NCBI GenBank assembly: GCA_963703555.1
Contig: CAVPEV010000044.1
Coordinates: forward strand, 107,982 to 171,981
DNA from: CAVPEV01 sp963703555
Lineage (GTDB): Bacteria > Actinomycetota > Actinomycetes > Actinomycetales > Cellulomonadaceae
Direction of reading: 5' to 3'
DNA length: 64,000 nucleotides
This document shows positions 47,438 through 59,126 of the stretch, in pieces; the first letter of the stretch is position 1; the number at the start of each line of letters is the position of its first letter. The translations under genes and the position numbers were made by a program. The notes beneath the pieces were generated by a model, which saw only the letters and a program-made list of their open reading frames with translations, searched no databases and was not told the DNA's origin.

Positions 47438-48469
47438 ATGGAGCGCACGGAGCGCCCGACGCTGGTGAGCGTTGCGCGCCGCGCGCAGGTCTCCCGGCAG
47501 ACCGTCTCCAACGTCATCAACGCACCCGGCCTCGTCCACCCGGCCACTCTCGCCCGGGTCCAGGCGGTCATCGACGAGGTCGGGTACCGCCCGCACCAGG
47601 CGGGACGGCAGCTGCGCACCCGACGCTCATGGGTGCTCGGCTTGCGACTGGAACCGGTGCGCGACGGCATCAACGGCGCGGTCCTCGACCGCTTCATGCA
47701 CGCGCTCACCGAGCACGCCCAGGCCTACGGCTACCGGGTCATGCTGTTCACCGCTGCGGACGACGCGCAGGAGATCGACCGGTACGCCGAGCTGCTGGAC
47801 ACCGCCGACCTGGATGGGTTCGTGCTCACCAGCACCCACCACGACGACCGGCGCACCGAGTGGCTCGCCGAGCGCGGCGTGCCGTTCGTCACCTTCGGTC
47901 GCCCTTGGGCGGCCGAAGGTGACGTCCCCGAGCATCCCTGGGTCGACGTCGACGGCGCCGCCGGCACCCGGGCGGCGGTCGAGCACCTGCGCGCCCTCGG
48001 GCACACCCGCATCGGGTTCCTCGGCTGGCCGTCCCGCTCCGGCGTCGGCGACGACCGACGCGCGGGCTGGGCCGAGGCCATGGCGGGCATCGACCTGGCG
48101 CCGGGCGAGCCGGACCGCCTGGCAGTGGCGGTCCCGGACGGCGTGGCCGCCGGCACCCGGGCGGCGGAGCGCCTGCTCGCGACGGTCGCACCGACGGCCT
48201 TCGTCTGCGCCTCGGACTCGCTCGCCCTCGGTGCGCTGACCACTGTGCGCAGCCGCTCCCTCGGGACGGCCGTCGTGGGGTTCGACGACACCCCGGTCGC
48301 CGCCGCCGTCGGCCTGTCCAGCGTGGCCCAGCCGCTCGCCGAGGCCGCAGCCCGGGCGGTGAACCTCCTGCTCGACCGGATCGAGCACCCCACGACCGAC
48401 GTCGCCGACCCGCACGTGATGCTCACGCCGCACCTGAAGGTCCGCGCCTCGAGCACCCCCGCCCCCTGA
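47438..48469 (+). CDS. LacI-family transcriptional regulator
   Basis: The 343-residue protein has an N-terminal helix-turn-helix and hinge (TLVSVARRAQVSRQTVSNVI then GYRPHQAGRQLRTRRS). A periplasmic-binding-protein-like sensor follows (LDGFVLTSTHHDDRR, AVEHLRALGHTRIGFLG, FVCASDSLALGALT, VVGFDDTPVAA). GAGGGAG precedes the ATG. It probably represses itself, the divergent debranching gene and the downstream importer. The inducer is presumably an alpha-gluco-oligosaccharide. Confidence 0.92.
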   Translation: MERTERPTLVSVARRAQVSRQTVSNVINAPGLVHPATLARVQAVIDEVGYRPHQAGRQLRTRRSWVLGLRLEPVRDGINGAVLDRFMHALTEHAQAYGYRVMLFTAADDAQEIDRYAELLDTADLDGFVLTSTHHDDRRTEWLAERGVPFVTFGRPWAAEGDVPEHPWVDVDGAAGTRAAVEHLRALGHTRIGFLGWPSRSGVGDDRRAGWAEAMAGIDLAPGEPDRLAVAVPDGVAAGTRAAERLLATVAPTAFVCASDSLALGALTTVRSRSLGTAVVGFDDTPVAAAVGLSSVAQPLAEAAARAVNLLLDRIEHPTTDVADPHVMLTPHLKVRASSTPAP

Positions 48470-48480
48470 CCCCACCACCC

Positions 48481-48500
48481 CGCCGGCACCGCAGCCGGCG
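48481..48500 (+). terminator. Hairpin between lacI and the binding-protein gene
   Basis: CGCCGGC-ACCGCA-GCCGGCG has a 7-base perfect stem, 12 bases after lacI. It may partly end the lacI transcript or protect the following mRNA. Confidence 0.4.
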
Positions 48501-48520
48501 GGCATCCCCAAGGAGAACTC

Positions 48521-49789
48521 ATGCACCCGCCCACCCGCACGACCCGCCGTCTCGCCGCGACGGCGGCCGGCCTGACCGGACTGCTCGCGCTCACCGCCTG
48601 CAGCTCGGGCTCCGGGTTCGACACCGCGCCGCCGTCCAACAGCCCCACCGGGGGCGGCGCCGGCCTGACCGTGCTCATCGGGTCCTCCGGTGACGCGGAG
48701 ACCACCGCGGTGCAGACCGCAGTCAAGGCATGGTCCGACAGCTCGGGCACGCCTGCGACCGTCCGGGTCGCCTCCGACCTCACGCAGGAGCTCAGCCAGG
48801 GCTTCGCCTCCGGCGACCCGGCCGACGTGTTCTACGTCAGCGCGGACGCCTTCCAGGGGTATGCGGCCAACGGCTCGCTGTACCCGTACGGTGACCAGGT
48901 CACGGCAGCCGCCGACCTCTACCCCTCGCTGGTGGACCAGTTCACCTACAACAAGCAGCTGTACTGCGCGCCGAAGGACTTCTCGACGCTCGCCCTGGTG
49001 ATCAACTCCGACATGTGGACGGCGGCCGGCCTCACCGCTGCCGACGTCCCGACCACCTGGGACCAGCTCGCAGCGGTGTCGAAGAAGCTCACCACGGCGG
49101 ACCACGTCGGTCTGGCGTTCAGCGGCGAGTACGCGCGGCTCGGCGTGTTCCTGGCCCAGGCCGGCGGCTCGCTGGTCAGCGCCGACGGCACCACCGCGAC
49201 GGTGGACTCGCCGGAGAACCTCCAGGCGCTCGCCTGGGTCAAGGACCAGCTGAGCAGCGGGTCCACGGCGTACGCCGCCACCGTCGGCGCCGGCTGGGGT
49301 GGCGAGGCGTTCGGCACCGGCAAGGCCGCGATGACGATCGAGGGCAACTGGATCACCGGCGCCATGACGAACGACTACCCCACGGTGAAGTACCAGGTCG
49401 CCCCGCTGCCCGCCGGTCCCGCCGGGAAGGGGACCCTGCAGTTCACCAACTGCTGGGGCATCGCCGCCGACTCGCCCAGCCAGACCGACGCCGTCGCCCT
49501 GGTGAACTTCCTCACCGCCACCGACCAGCAGCTCGCCTTCGCCAAGGCGTTCGGCGTCATGCCGTCGGTCCAGTCGGCGGCCGACGGCTGGCGGAAGCTC
49601 TACCCGAACATGAGCGCGTTCATCGACTCGGCCGACTTCGCGGTCAACGTCGTCAACGCCCAGGGCGCGTCGGACGTCATCACCGACTTCAACGCCCAGC
49701 TGGAGGGGCTGGCCAGCGGTGACCCGAAGGCCATCCTGTCCTCCGTCCAGACCAACCTGCAGACCGTGCTCGACGAGCACCGGTCCTGA
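48521..49789 (+). CDS. Sugar ABC transporter substrate-binding lipoprotein
   Basis: The 422-residue family 1 binding protein has a signal peptide and lipobox LLALTAC (Cys27). The body shows SQGFASGDPADVFYVSADAF, CAPKDFSTLALVINSDMWTA, MTIEGNWITGAM and TNCWGIAADSPSQTDAVALV, as in maltose/oligosaccharide-binding proteins. AAGGAG lies just upstream of the ATG. It is anchored outside the membrane and captures the substrate for the two permeases that follow. Confidence 0.93.
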   Translation: MHPPTRTTRRLAATAAGLTGLLALTACSSGSGFDTAPPSNSPTGGGAGLTVLIGSSGDAETTAVQTAVKAWSDSSGTPATVRVASDLTQELSQGFASGDPADVFYVSADAFQGYAANGSLYPYGDQVTAAADLYPSLVDQFTYNKQLYCAPKDFSTLALVINSDMWTAAGLTAADVPTTWDQLAAVSKKLTTADHVGLAFSGEYARLGVFLAQAGGSLVSADGTTATVDSPENLQALAWVKDQLSSGSTAYAATVGAGWGGEAFGTGKAAMTIEGNWITGAMTNDYPTVKYQVAPLPAGPAGKGTLQFTNCWGIAADSPSQTDAVALVNFLTATDQQLAFAKAFGVMPSVQSAADGWRKLYPNMSAFIDSADFAVNVVNAQGASDVITDFNAQLEGLASGDPKAILSSVQTNLQTVLDEHRS

Positions 49790-49792
49790 CCG

Positions 49793-49830
49793 CGGCGGGG
49801 TGCGCCGGACCGCGCCGGCGCACCCCGCCG
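49793..49830 (+). other. Very strong intercistronic hairpin between binding protein and permease
   Basis: CGGCGGGGTGCGCCGG pairs perfectly with CCGGCGCACCCCGCCG around the loop ACCGCG: a 16-base stem of 14 G-C pairs, one G-T-free A-T pair set and no mismatch. There is no T-run. In such operons a structure here stabilises the binding-protein mRNA and lowers permease expression. Confidence 0.75.
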
Positions 49831-49852
49831 CACCGATCCCGCGGAGGACACC

Positions 49853-50968
49853 ATGAGCGCCCCGGCGCCCACCACCCACGCCGTCCCGGGGCGGACGCAC
49901 CGTCCGCCCCGGCGCCACGGGGTCCGTGGCCACGAGAACGCCCAGGGGTGGCTGTTCATCACCCCCATGCTCGTGATCCTGGGCCTGTTCCTCGTCGTCC
50001 CGGTGCTCATGGCGGCGTGGGTCAGCGTGTCGGACTGGACCGGTCGCGGCTCGCCGTTGTCCGCCGGCGTGGGCTTCGTGGGCGCCAAGCACTACTCCGA
50101 CCTGCTCCTCGGTGCCGGCCTGGCGACGAAGGACTTCGGCACGGCGATGCGCAACAACGTCTACTACGTGCTCCTCGTGGTCCCTGTGCAGACGGCTCTG
50201 TCGCTCTTCCTGGCCGCCATGGTCAACCGTCGCGTGCTGCGCGGGCGGGGCTTCTTCCGGACCGCGTTCTACTTCCCGTCGGTGACGTCCTCGGTGGCCA
50301 TCACCGTGCTGTGGCTGTTCCTGTTCTCCGCCTCCGGGGCCGTCAACGCCGTCCTCGCCCGCCTGGGCGCGACCGGGCCCAACTGGTTCAACGAGCCTCG
50401 CGGGCTGATCCACCTGCTGCTCGCCCGGCTGGGGGCGGACCAGGCGCCAGCGGTGCTGAGCTCGCACGCCGTCCTGGGAGTTCCGCTGTGGGACTGGCTC
50501 GCCGGCCCCAGCGTGGCGATGACCGCGTTCATCCTGCTGGCCATCTTCACCACGTCGGGCACGTTCATGCTGCTGTTCCTGGCGGGCCTGCAGCAGATCT
50601 CCGGCGAGGTGGAGGAGGCGGCGATCATGGACGGTGCCTCGGCCTGGCAGCGCTTCCGCCTGGTGACGCTGCCCATGCTGCGTCCGACGGTGTTCACCGT
50701 CGTCACGCTCGGCCTGATCGGGACCTGGCAGGTGTTCGACCAGATCTACACCGGCACCCAGGGCGGCCCGGCCAAGACGACGCTCACCCCGGCCTACCTG
50801 TCCTACCAGACCGCATTCGGCGCGACGCAGCAGTGGGGACGCGGTGCGGCGATCGCCTTCATCCTCTTCGCGATCATCGTGGCCCTCACCATCGGCCAAC
50901 GGATGGTCCTCCGTCAGGACGTCACGGGCCCGGCCCGGCGACGCCGGCACCTGCCGGGCGCCCGATGA
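49853..50968 (+). CDS. Sugar ABC transporter permease (MalF/UgpA type)
   Basis: The 371-residue protein has six or more transmembrane helices and the cytoplasmic EAA loop EEAAIMDGASAWQRFRLVTLP that contacts the ATPase. The opening FITPMLVILGLFLVVPVLMA is typical of the first subunit. An Arg/Pro-rich N-terminal 30 residues precede it. Its ATG is overlapped downstream by the second permease (ATGA). Confidence 0.93.
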   Translation: MSAPAPTTHAVPGRTHRPPRRHGVRGHENAQGWLFITPMLVILGLFLVVPVLMAAWVSVSDWTGRGSPLSAGVGFVGAKHYSDLLLGAGLATKDFGTAMRNNVYYVLLVVPVQTALSLFLAAMVNRRVLRGRGFFRTAFYFPSVTSSVAITVLWLFLFSASGAVNAVLARLGATGPNWFNEPRGLIHLLLARLGADQAPAVLSSHAVLGVPLWDWLAGPSVAMTAFILLAIFTTSGTFMLLFLAGLQQISGEVEEAAIMDGASAWQRFRLVTLPMLRPTVFTVVTLGLIGTWQVFDQIYTGTQGGPAKTTLTPAYLSYQTAFGATQQWGRGAAIAFILFAIIVALTIGQRMVLRQDVTGPARRRRHLPGAR

Positions 50969-51897
50969 CCGCCGCACCGGCCACCCCCACCCGCTCGGTC
51001 GCCCGCCGTACCGCTCCCCCGGACGGTCCGTCGGGCCGCCGGGTCGTCCGCCGGCGGCCCCGGGGCGGCTGGGGCCGCTGGGTCGGCGGAGCGCTGACCT
51101 ACCTGATGCTCGTCGCGCTGGCGGCGGTGTACGTGTACCCGTTCCTCATCCAGGTGGCGACGTCGTTCAAGACCGACGCCGAGGCGGCGTCGAACGCGCT
51201 GTCCCTGCTGCCGTCCGGGGCGACGACCGCGGCCTACGCCCGACTGTTCACCCGATCGGACTTCCCGCTGTGGTTCCGCAACTCGGTGATCGTCACGCTC
51301 GTGGTCACCGCGGGGCGGGTGTTCATCGACTCCCTGGCCGGCTACGCCCTGGCCCGGATGCGGTTCCGCGGCCGGGGGATCGTGTTCGCCGGCGTGGTCG
51401 CCATCATGTCGGTGCCCGGCGTCGTCCTGCTCATCCCCAAGTTCCTCGTCATCAAGCAGCTGGGCATCTACAACTCGTTCGCCGGGCTCATCGTGCCGCT
51501 GCTGGCCGACGCCGCGGGCATCTTCATCATGAAGAACTTCTTCGAGTCGATCCCGCCGAGCGTGGAGGAGGCCGCCCGCATCGACGGCGCAGGACCGTTC
51601 CGGATCTACTGGTCCGTCGTGCTGCCGATGGCCCGACCCGCCCTGGTCACGCTCGTCATCCTGTCCTTCCAGGGCTCGTGGAACGAGCTCTCCCACTTCA
51701 TCGTGGCCTCCCAGGACCCCCGGCTGGTGACCCTGACCAAGGGCGTCGCCCAGCTGGCGTCGGGCGCGCTGAGCGCCGGCACGCAATACCCCATCAAGCT
51801 CGCCGCCGCCGTCATCATGACGGTGCCCGTGGCGGCCCTGTTCTTCGTGTTCCAGCGGCGCATCATGAACGCCAGCGGCGGCGCGGTGAAGGAGTGA
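50965..51897 (+). CDS. Sugar ABC transporter permease (MalG/UgpE type)
   Basis: The 310-residue protein has six transmembrane helices and the EAA loop EEAARIDGAGPFRIYWSVVLP. YPFLIQVATSFKTDAEAA follows the first helix. It is coupled to the first permease by a 4-base overlap. No ATPase gene follows, so the pair must use one encoded elsewhere, such as an MsiK-type shared subunit. Confidence 0.93.
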   Translation: MTAAPATPTRSVARRTAPPDGPSGRRVVRRRPRGGWGRWVGGALTYLMLVALAAVYVYPFLIQVATSFKTDAEAASNALSLLPSGATTAAYARLFTRSDFPLWFRNSVIVTLVVTAGRVFIDSLAGYALARMRFRGRGIVFAGVVAIMSVPGVVLLIPKFLVIKQLGIYNSFAGLIVPLLADAAGIFIMKNFFESIPPSVEEAARIDGAGPFRIYWSVVLPMARPALVTLVILSFQGSWNELSHFIVASQDPRLVTLTKGVAQLASGALSAGTQYPIKLAAAVIMTVPVAALFFVFQRRIMNASGGAVKE

Positions 51898-51956
51898 ACC
51901 GGGCGGCAGCAGGTCGGCACCCGTAGGCTGACCCGGACCGAGAAGAGGACCCTGCC

Positions 51957-53411
51957 ATGCAGTTCCTGCCCGGGCACCGGCCCAGCTACGACCTGACCTA
52001 CGACGACGTGTTCCTCGTGCCGGCCCGCTCGGACGTGACGTCCCGGTTCGACGTGGACCTGACGACCACGGACGGCACGGGCACCACGGTGCCCGTCGTT
52101 GTGGCGAACATGACCGCGGTGTCCGGGCGCCGGATGGCCGAGACGGTGGCCCGCCGGGGCGGGATGGCCGTGCTCCCCCAGGACGTCCCGACCGACGTCG
52201 TCGCGGACGTCGTGACCTCGGTGAAGTCGCGGCACCCGGTCGTGGAGTCGGCCGTCGTGGTCTCGCCACAGGACACCGTGCACACGGCGCTCACCCTGAT
52301 CGGCAAGCGAGCGCACGGTGCGGCGGTGGTCGTCGAGGACGGGCGCCCGGTGGGCGTCGTCGCCGAGGCCGACTGCCAGGGTGTCGACCGGTTCACCCAG
52401 GTGGGCGTCGTGATGTCGGCCCAGCCGACGGTCGTCGACCTGTCCGTGGTCACCTCGGGCGGTCGAGCCGGCCTGGAGGCCGCGTTCGAACGGCTGCACT
52501 CCTCCCGGCGTCGGTTCACCCCGGTGGTGGACGGCGACCGGCTCGTCGGTGTGCTCACCCGGGTCGGGGCGCTCCGCTCGTCGATCTACCGTCCGTCCCT
52601 CGACGCGGCCGGCCGGCTGCAGGTCGCTGCGGCGATCGGCATCACCGGGGACGTCCGGGCCAAGGCCGCCGCCCTGCTCGACGCCGGCATCGACACGCTC
52701 GTCGTGGACACTGCGCACGGGCACCAGCGCCGGATGCTCGAGGCCGTCGCGGCCGTGCGCGCCCTGGACCCGCAGGTCCCCGTGGTGGCCGGCAACGTGG
52801 TGACCGCGGCCGGGGTGCGCGACCTCGTCGACGCCGGGGCGGACATCGTCAAGGTCGGCGTCGGCCCGGGGGCCATGTGCACCACCCGGATGATGACCGC
52901 CGTGGGGCGCCCGCAGTTCTCCGCCGTGCTGGAGTGCGCCGAGCAGGCACGGCTGCTCGGCCGGCAGGTCTGGGCCGACGGCGGTGTCCGGCACCCGCGG
53001 GACGTCGCGCTCGCGCTGGCGGCCGGCGCGTCCCAGGTGATGATCGGGTCGTGGTTCGCCGGCACCCATGAGTCCCCCGGCGACCTGCACAGCGACGCGG
53101 ACGGGCGGCTGTACAAGGAGAGCTTCGGGATGGCGTCGGCCCGGGCCGTCGCGGCACGGACCCGCGGGGACTCGCCGTTCGAGCGGGCCCGCAAGGGCCT
53201 GTACGAGGAGGGCATCTCCTCCTCCCGGATGTTCCTGGACCCACAGCGGCCGGGCGTCGAGGACCTGCTGGACCACATCACCGCCGGCGTGCGGTCGGCC
53301 TGCACGTACGTCGGCGCCACCACCCTGGCGGAGCTGCACGAGCGTGCGGTCGTCGGCATCCAGTCCGCAGCCGGGTACGACGAGGGGCAGCCGCTCCCGG
53401 ACGGCTGGTGA
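51957..53411 (+). CDS. guaB1: GuaB1-family IMP dehydrogenase-related protein
   Basis: The 484-residue protein has the IMPDH barrel start YDLTYDDVFLVPARSDV and VVVANMTAVSG. Two CBS domains lie near residues 95-215. The catalytic loop is GVGPGAMCTTRMMTAVGRPQ with the active Cys, then WADGGVRHPRDVALALAAGA. GuaB1 members are actinobacterial; evidence in mycobacteria suggests GMP reductase rather than IMP dehydrogenase activity. AAGAGG precedes the ATG. Confidence 0.9.
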   Translation: MQFLPGHRPSYDLTYDDVFLVPARSDVTSRFDVDLTTTDGTGTTVPVVVANMTAVSGRRMAETVARRGGMAVLPQDVPTDVVADVVTSVKSRHPVVESAVVVSPQDTVHTALTLIGKRAHGAAVVVEDGRPVGVVAEADCQGVDRFTQVGVVMSAQPTVVDLSVVTSGGRAGLEAAFERLHSSRRRFTPVVDGDRLVGVLTRVGALRSSIYRPSLDAAGRLQVAAAIGITGDVRAKAAALLDAGIDTLVVDTAHGHQRRMLEAVAAVRALDPQVPVVAGNVVTAAGVRDLVDAGADIVKVGVGPGAMCTTRMMTAVGRPQFSAVLECAEQARLLGRQVWADGGVRHPRDVALALAAGASQVMIGSWFAGTHESPGDLHSDADGRLYKESFGMASARAVAARTRGDSPFERARKGLYEEGISSSRMFLDPQRPGVEDLLDHITAGVRSACTYVGATTLAELHERAVVGIQSAAGYDEGQPLPDGW

Positions 53412-53430
53412 CGTGGTCCGCGCCACGTCC

Positions 53431-53436
53431 TAGGGT
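53431..53436 (+). promoter_or_regulatory. -10 box (TAGGGT) of a leaderless transcript
   Basis: TAGGGT ends 7 bases before the GTG of the amidotransferase gene. No ribosome binding site lies between. Confidence 0.45.
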
Positions 53437-53443
53437 CGGCCCC

Positions 53444-54145
53444 GTGACCGTCCGACCCGTCCTCGTCCTCACCCACGCACCGCACGAGGGACCCGGGCTC
53501 ATCGCCCGGGCGCTGTCCGACGTCCCCGTGACGGCGCGCACCGTCGTCGACTCGCGGCAACCGCACCTGCCACCGGTGGACCGGCTCGCCGGGGTGGTCG
53601 TCATGGGTGGGGCCCAGGACGCGGACGACGAGGCCGGGCACGCCGGGCTGGCCGCCGAACGGCGCCTGCTGGCCGACGCCGTCGACGCCGACGTGCCCGT
53701 GCTCGCCGTGTGCCTGGGCATGCAGCTGCTGGCCAGGGCGCTGGGCGCCCCGGTGCACCGCCGGCACGGCACGGAGATCGGCTTCGCCCCCGTCGAGGTC
53801 CTCGCCGACGACCCGGCGCTCGCGCCGCTCGGCCCCCGGCCACCGGTCCTGCACTGGCACAGCGACGCCGTCGACCTGCCCTCCGGGGCGACGCTGCTCG
53901 CGGCCAGCGCCGCCACGCCGGTGCAGGCGTTCCGCGCCGGCAGCGCGGTCGGCCTGCAGTTCCACCTCGAGGTGGACCCCGGTCACCTCGGCCTGTGGCT
54001 GGAGACCCCGGTCATGCTCGCCGACCTGGCCGACGGCGACGCGGACCGGATCCGCGCGGACGGCGCGGTCGTGCTGCCGGACCTCGTCCCGGCGGCGCTG
54101 CAGGCCTTCGGCTGGTTCGCCGCCGCGGCCCGGGAACGCGGATGA
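53444..54145 (+). CDS. Class I glutamine amidotransferase
   Basis: The 233-residue stand-alone GATase domain has the nucleophile Cys in VLAVCLGMQLLARALGA and His and Glu in VGLQFHLEVDPGH. VVVMGGAQDADDEAGH is the oxyanion strand. It resembles GMP-synthase-like amidotransferases of unknown acceptor. Its stop overlaps the Nudix gene (ATGA). Confidence 0.88.
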   Translation: MTVRPVLVLTHAPHEGPGLIARALSDVPVTARTVVDSRQPHLPPVDRLAGVVVMGGAQDADDEAGHAGLAAERRLLADAVDADVPVLAVCLGMQLLARALGAPVHRRHGTEIGFAPVEVLADDPALAPLGPRPPVLHWHSDAVDLPSGATLLAASAATPVQAFRAGSAVGLQFHLEVDPGHLGLWLETPVMLADLADGDADRIRADGAVVLPDLVPAALQAFGWFAAAARERG

Positions 54146-54864
54146 CGGCCCGGCCCGTCGGTGCGTCGCCGCGAGCGGCTCGCGAGCAGCTCGCGGCGAT
54201 GACCGCGCGCCGACCGGTCCTGCTGCGCGACCCGACCGTCCTGCCCGGCATCGGCGGCCGACCCGCTGCCGTCCTCGTGCTGTTCGGCGTCCTGGACAGC
54301 CTCCCGGCCGTCTCGGCCCGGACCGCCGTCCCCCGCGATCTGGACGTCCTGCTGCAGCGCCGCGCGACGACCCTGGGCGACCACCCCGGGCAGGTGTCGT
54401 TCCCGGGCGGACGGATGGAGCCCACGGACGACGGACCGGCCGCTGCCGCCCTGCGTGAGGCCGTCGAGGAGACGGGCCTCGACCCAGCAGGCGTCGAGGT
54501 GCTCGGCGAGCTGCCGGCCGTGCCCCTGGCCGTCAGCCACCACCTGGTCACACCGGTGCCGGCCTGGTGGGCGAGGCCCTCCCAGGTCGTCGCCATGGAC
54601 CATGCCGAGACGGTGGACGTGTTCCGTGCGCCGGTCGCCGACCTCGTCGACCCGGCCAACCGGCGCACGGCCCTCGTCCCGACGGGCGCGCGAGGGACAC
54701 CCGTGACCACCCCCGCCTTCACCGTGTCCGGCGTCCTGGTCTGGGGCTTCACCGCCCTGGTGCTCGACCGGATCCTGGCCGAGCTGGGCTGGGCGCAACC
54801 GTGGGACCCCACCCGCACCGTCGTCCCGTACGACATCGCCCCGCCGACCCGCCCCCGCCGCTGA
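54142..54864 (+). CDS. Nudix hydrolase, CoA pyrophosphatase type
   Basis: The 240-residue protein has the CoA-type motif LLQRRATTLGDHPGQVSFPGG followed by the Nudix box GRMEPTDDGPAAAALREAVEETG. The first motif is diagnostic for CoA diphosphatases (NudL/PCD1). VSHHLVTPVPAWWA and the C-terminal VWGFTALVLDRIL complete the family. It likely removes oxidised CoA or other nucleotide diphosphates. Confidence 0.9.
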   Translation: MTARPVGASPRAAREQLAAMTARRPVLLRDPTVLPGIGGRPAAVLVLFGVLDSLPAVSARTAVPRDLDVLLQRRATTLGDHPGQVSFPGGRMEPTDDGPAAAALREAVEETGLDPAGVEVLGELPAVPLAVSHHLVTPVPAWWARPSQVVAMDHAETVDVFRAPVADLVDPANRRTALVPTGARGTPVTTPAFTVSGVLVWGFTALVLDRILAELGWAQPWDPTRTVVPYDIAPPTRPRR

Positions 54865-54877
54865 GTGGAGCGACCGA

Positions 54878-54895
54878 CCCCTGACAGGGCAGGGG
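54878..54895. terminator. Hairpin between convergent Nudix and aconitase genes
   Basis: CCCCTG-ACAGGG-CAGGGG has a 6-base stem between the two stop codons. Confidence 0.4.
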
Positions 54896-54903
54896 GCGCA
54901 CCG

Positions 54904-57723
<2,820 letters not shown>

Positions 57724-57791
57724 CTGCGCTCCTCCGCTGACGGGTGCCGACGACGACCGACCGGAGGACCCGCCTCCCGACCGCGCCGAAC

Positions 57792-57809
57792 TATCTTGAT
57801 GTCAAGATA
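57792..57809. promoter_or_regulatory. MarR/TamR-like operator upstream of aconitase
   Basis: TATCTTGATGTCAAGATA is an uninterrupted 18-base perfect palindrome between acnA and the methyltransferase gene, both on the minus strand. TCTTGA half-sites are typical of MarR-family regulators in actinobacteria. In Streptomyces, TamR of this family controls aconitase. The regulator gene is not in the window. Confidence 0.65.
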
Positions 57810-57887
57810 CATCCTCACGACCCGGGGCGTCCCTGCTCCCGCTGCCGGATGTGGCAGGCCCGTGCTCCCCTGGGGGCGTGCCGCCGG

Positions 57888-59126
57888 TCACCGCGTCAGG
57901 ACCGCCACGGCCTCGACATGGTGGGTCATCGGGAACAGGTCGAGCGCGCGCAGGTCGGCGAGGCCGTAGCCGGCCGCTGCCAGGTAGGACACGTCCCGGG
58001 CCAGGGCGGCGGGGTCGCACGCCACGTACACCACCCGCTCGGGGCGCCGGACCGTGACCTCCTCGACGACCGCCCGACCGGCGCCGGTGCGCGGGGGGTC
58101 GAGCACGACGACGTCCGCCGGCCCGCCGGTCTGCGCGAGGACCGCGCGGACGTCCCCGGCGTGCAGCTCCACCTGAGGTCGGTCGTGCACGTTGCGGCGT
58201 GCGTCCCGGACGGCGCGGGCGTCCCCCTCCACCGCGACCACCCGGCCGCCGGGACCCACGGCGTCCGCCAGCGGCACCGTGAACAGACCCGCACCGGCGT
58301 ACAGGTCGAGCACCGTGGCCCCGGCCAGGGCCCCGGCGCCGCCCAGCCCGGCCAGGACGGCAGCGGCGAGCAGGGCCGGCGCCTCCCGGTGCACCTGCCA
58401 GAACCCGTCCGCCGCCACACGGTAGTGGAGCTCCGCACCGCCCACGCGGACGACCTCGCGCACGGACGTGCGGGCGTTGGGCCGCCAGTCGGGCCGCCCG
58501 CGACGCAGGTCGAAGGGCTTCCCGTCGACCAGCACGAGCGGCGCGTCTCCGCCGGCCGGTGCTGCCGCCGCCAGCCGGGCCCCTGCCGGCCACCGTCGGG
58601 TGAACAGCTCCAGCGCGTCCAGCGCCTGCACGGCCAGCGGCATCGCGTCCAGCGCCAGCACGTCATGGGAGCGGTGTCGGTACATGCCGGCTCGGCCCTC
58701 GGCATCCGCCACGAGCTCGAGCCGGGTGCGCCAGTGCAGCCCGCCCCGCTCGGCGTCGCCGGGGACCGGCTCGACGACGACCTCTCGATCCAGATGGGCG
58801 AGCCGGCGCAGCTGCTCGGCGAGCACGGTCGCCTTCCACGCCCGCTGTGCCGGCAGCGCCACGTGGGCGAGCTCTCCCCCGCCCACCCCGTCCGGGCCGG
58901 CAGCCGACCAGGCGGACGGCACCCGGTCCGCCGACGCCTCGAGGACCTCGACGGCGTCGGCCCGCCAGTATGCGGAGGTGTCGCCCCCGTCGGTGAGCCG
59001 GGCCGCCACCCGCTCTCCCGGCAGGGTGTGCCGGACGAACACGACCCGCCCGTCCAGCCGGGCGACGCAGTGGCCGCCGTGCGCGGGGGCGCCGATGGTC
59101 AGCTCGACGAGCCGGTCAGAGTCCAC
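57888..59126 (-). CDS. TrmA/RumA-family RNA (uracil-5-)-methyltransferase
   Basis: The 412-residue protein has an N-terminal TRAM-like domain (VELTIGAPAHGGHCVARLDG), the SAM-binding site VLDLYAGAGLFTVPLADAVG, VVVLDPPRTGAGRAVVEE and the catalytic Cys in RVVYVACDPAALARDVSYL. The RumA-type N-terminal iron-sulfur Cys set is not evident. The target (tRNA or 23S rRNA) is unknown. The start overlaps the end of the APC permease gene by 11 bases. Confidence 0.9.
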   Translation of the reverse strand: MDSDRLVELTIGAPAHGGHCVARLDGRVVFVRHTLPGERVAARLTDGGDTSAYWRADAVEVLEASADRVPSAWSAAGPDGVGGGELAHVALPAQRAWKATVLAEQLRRLAHLDREVVVEPVPGDAERGGLHWRTRLELVADAEGRAGMYRHRSHDVLALDAMPLAVQALDALELFTRRWPAGARLAAAAPAGGDAPLVLVDGKPFDLRRGRPDWRPNARTSVREVVRVGGAELHYRVAADGFWQVHREAPALLAAAVLAGLGGAGALAGATVLDLYAGAGLFTVPLADAVGPGGRVVAVEGDARAVRDARRNVHDRPQVELHAGDVRAVLAQTGGPADVVVLDPPRTGAGRAVVEEVTVRRPERVVYVACDPAALARDVSYLAAAGYGLADLRALDLFPMTHHVEAVAVLTR

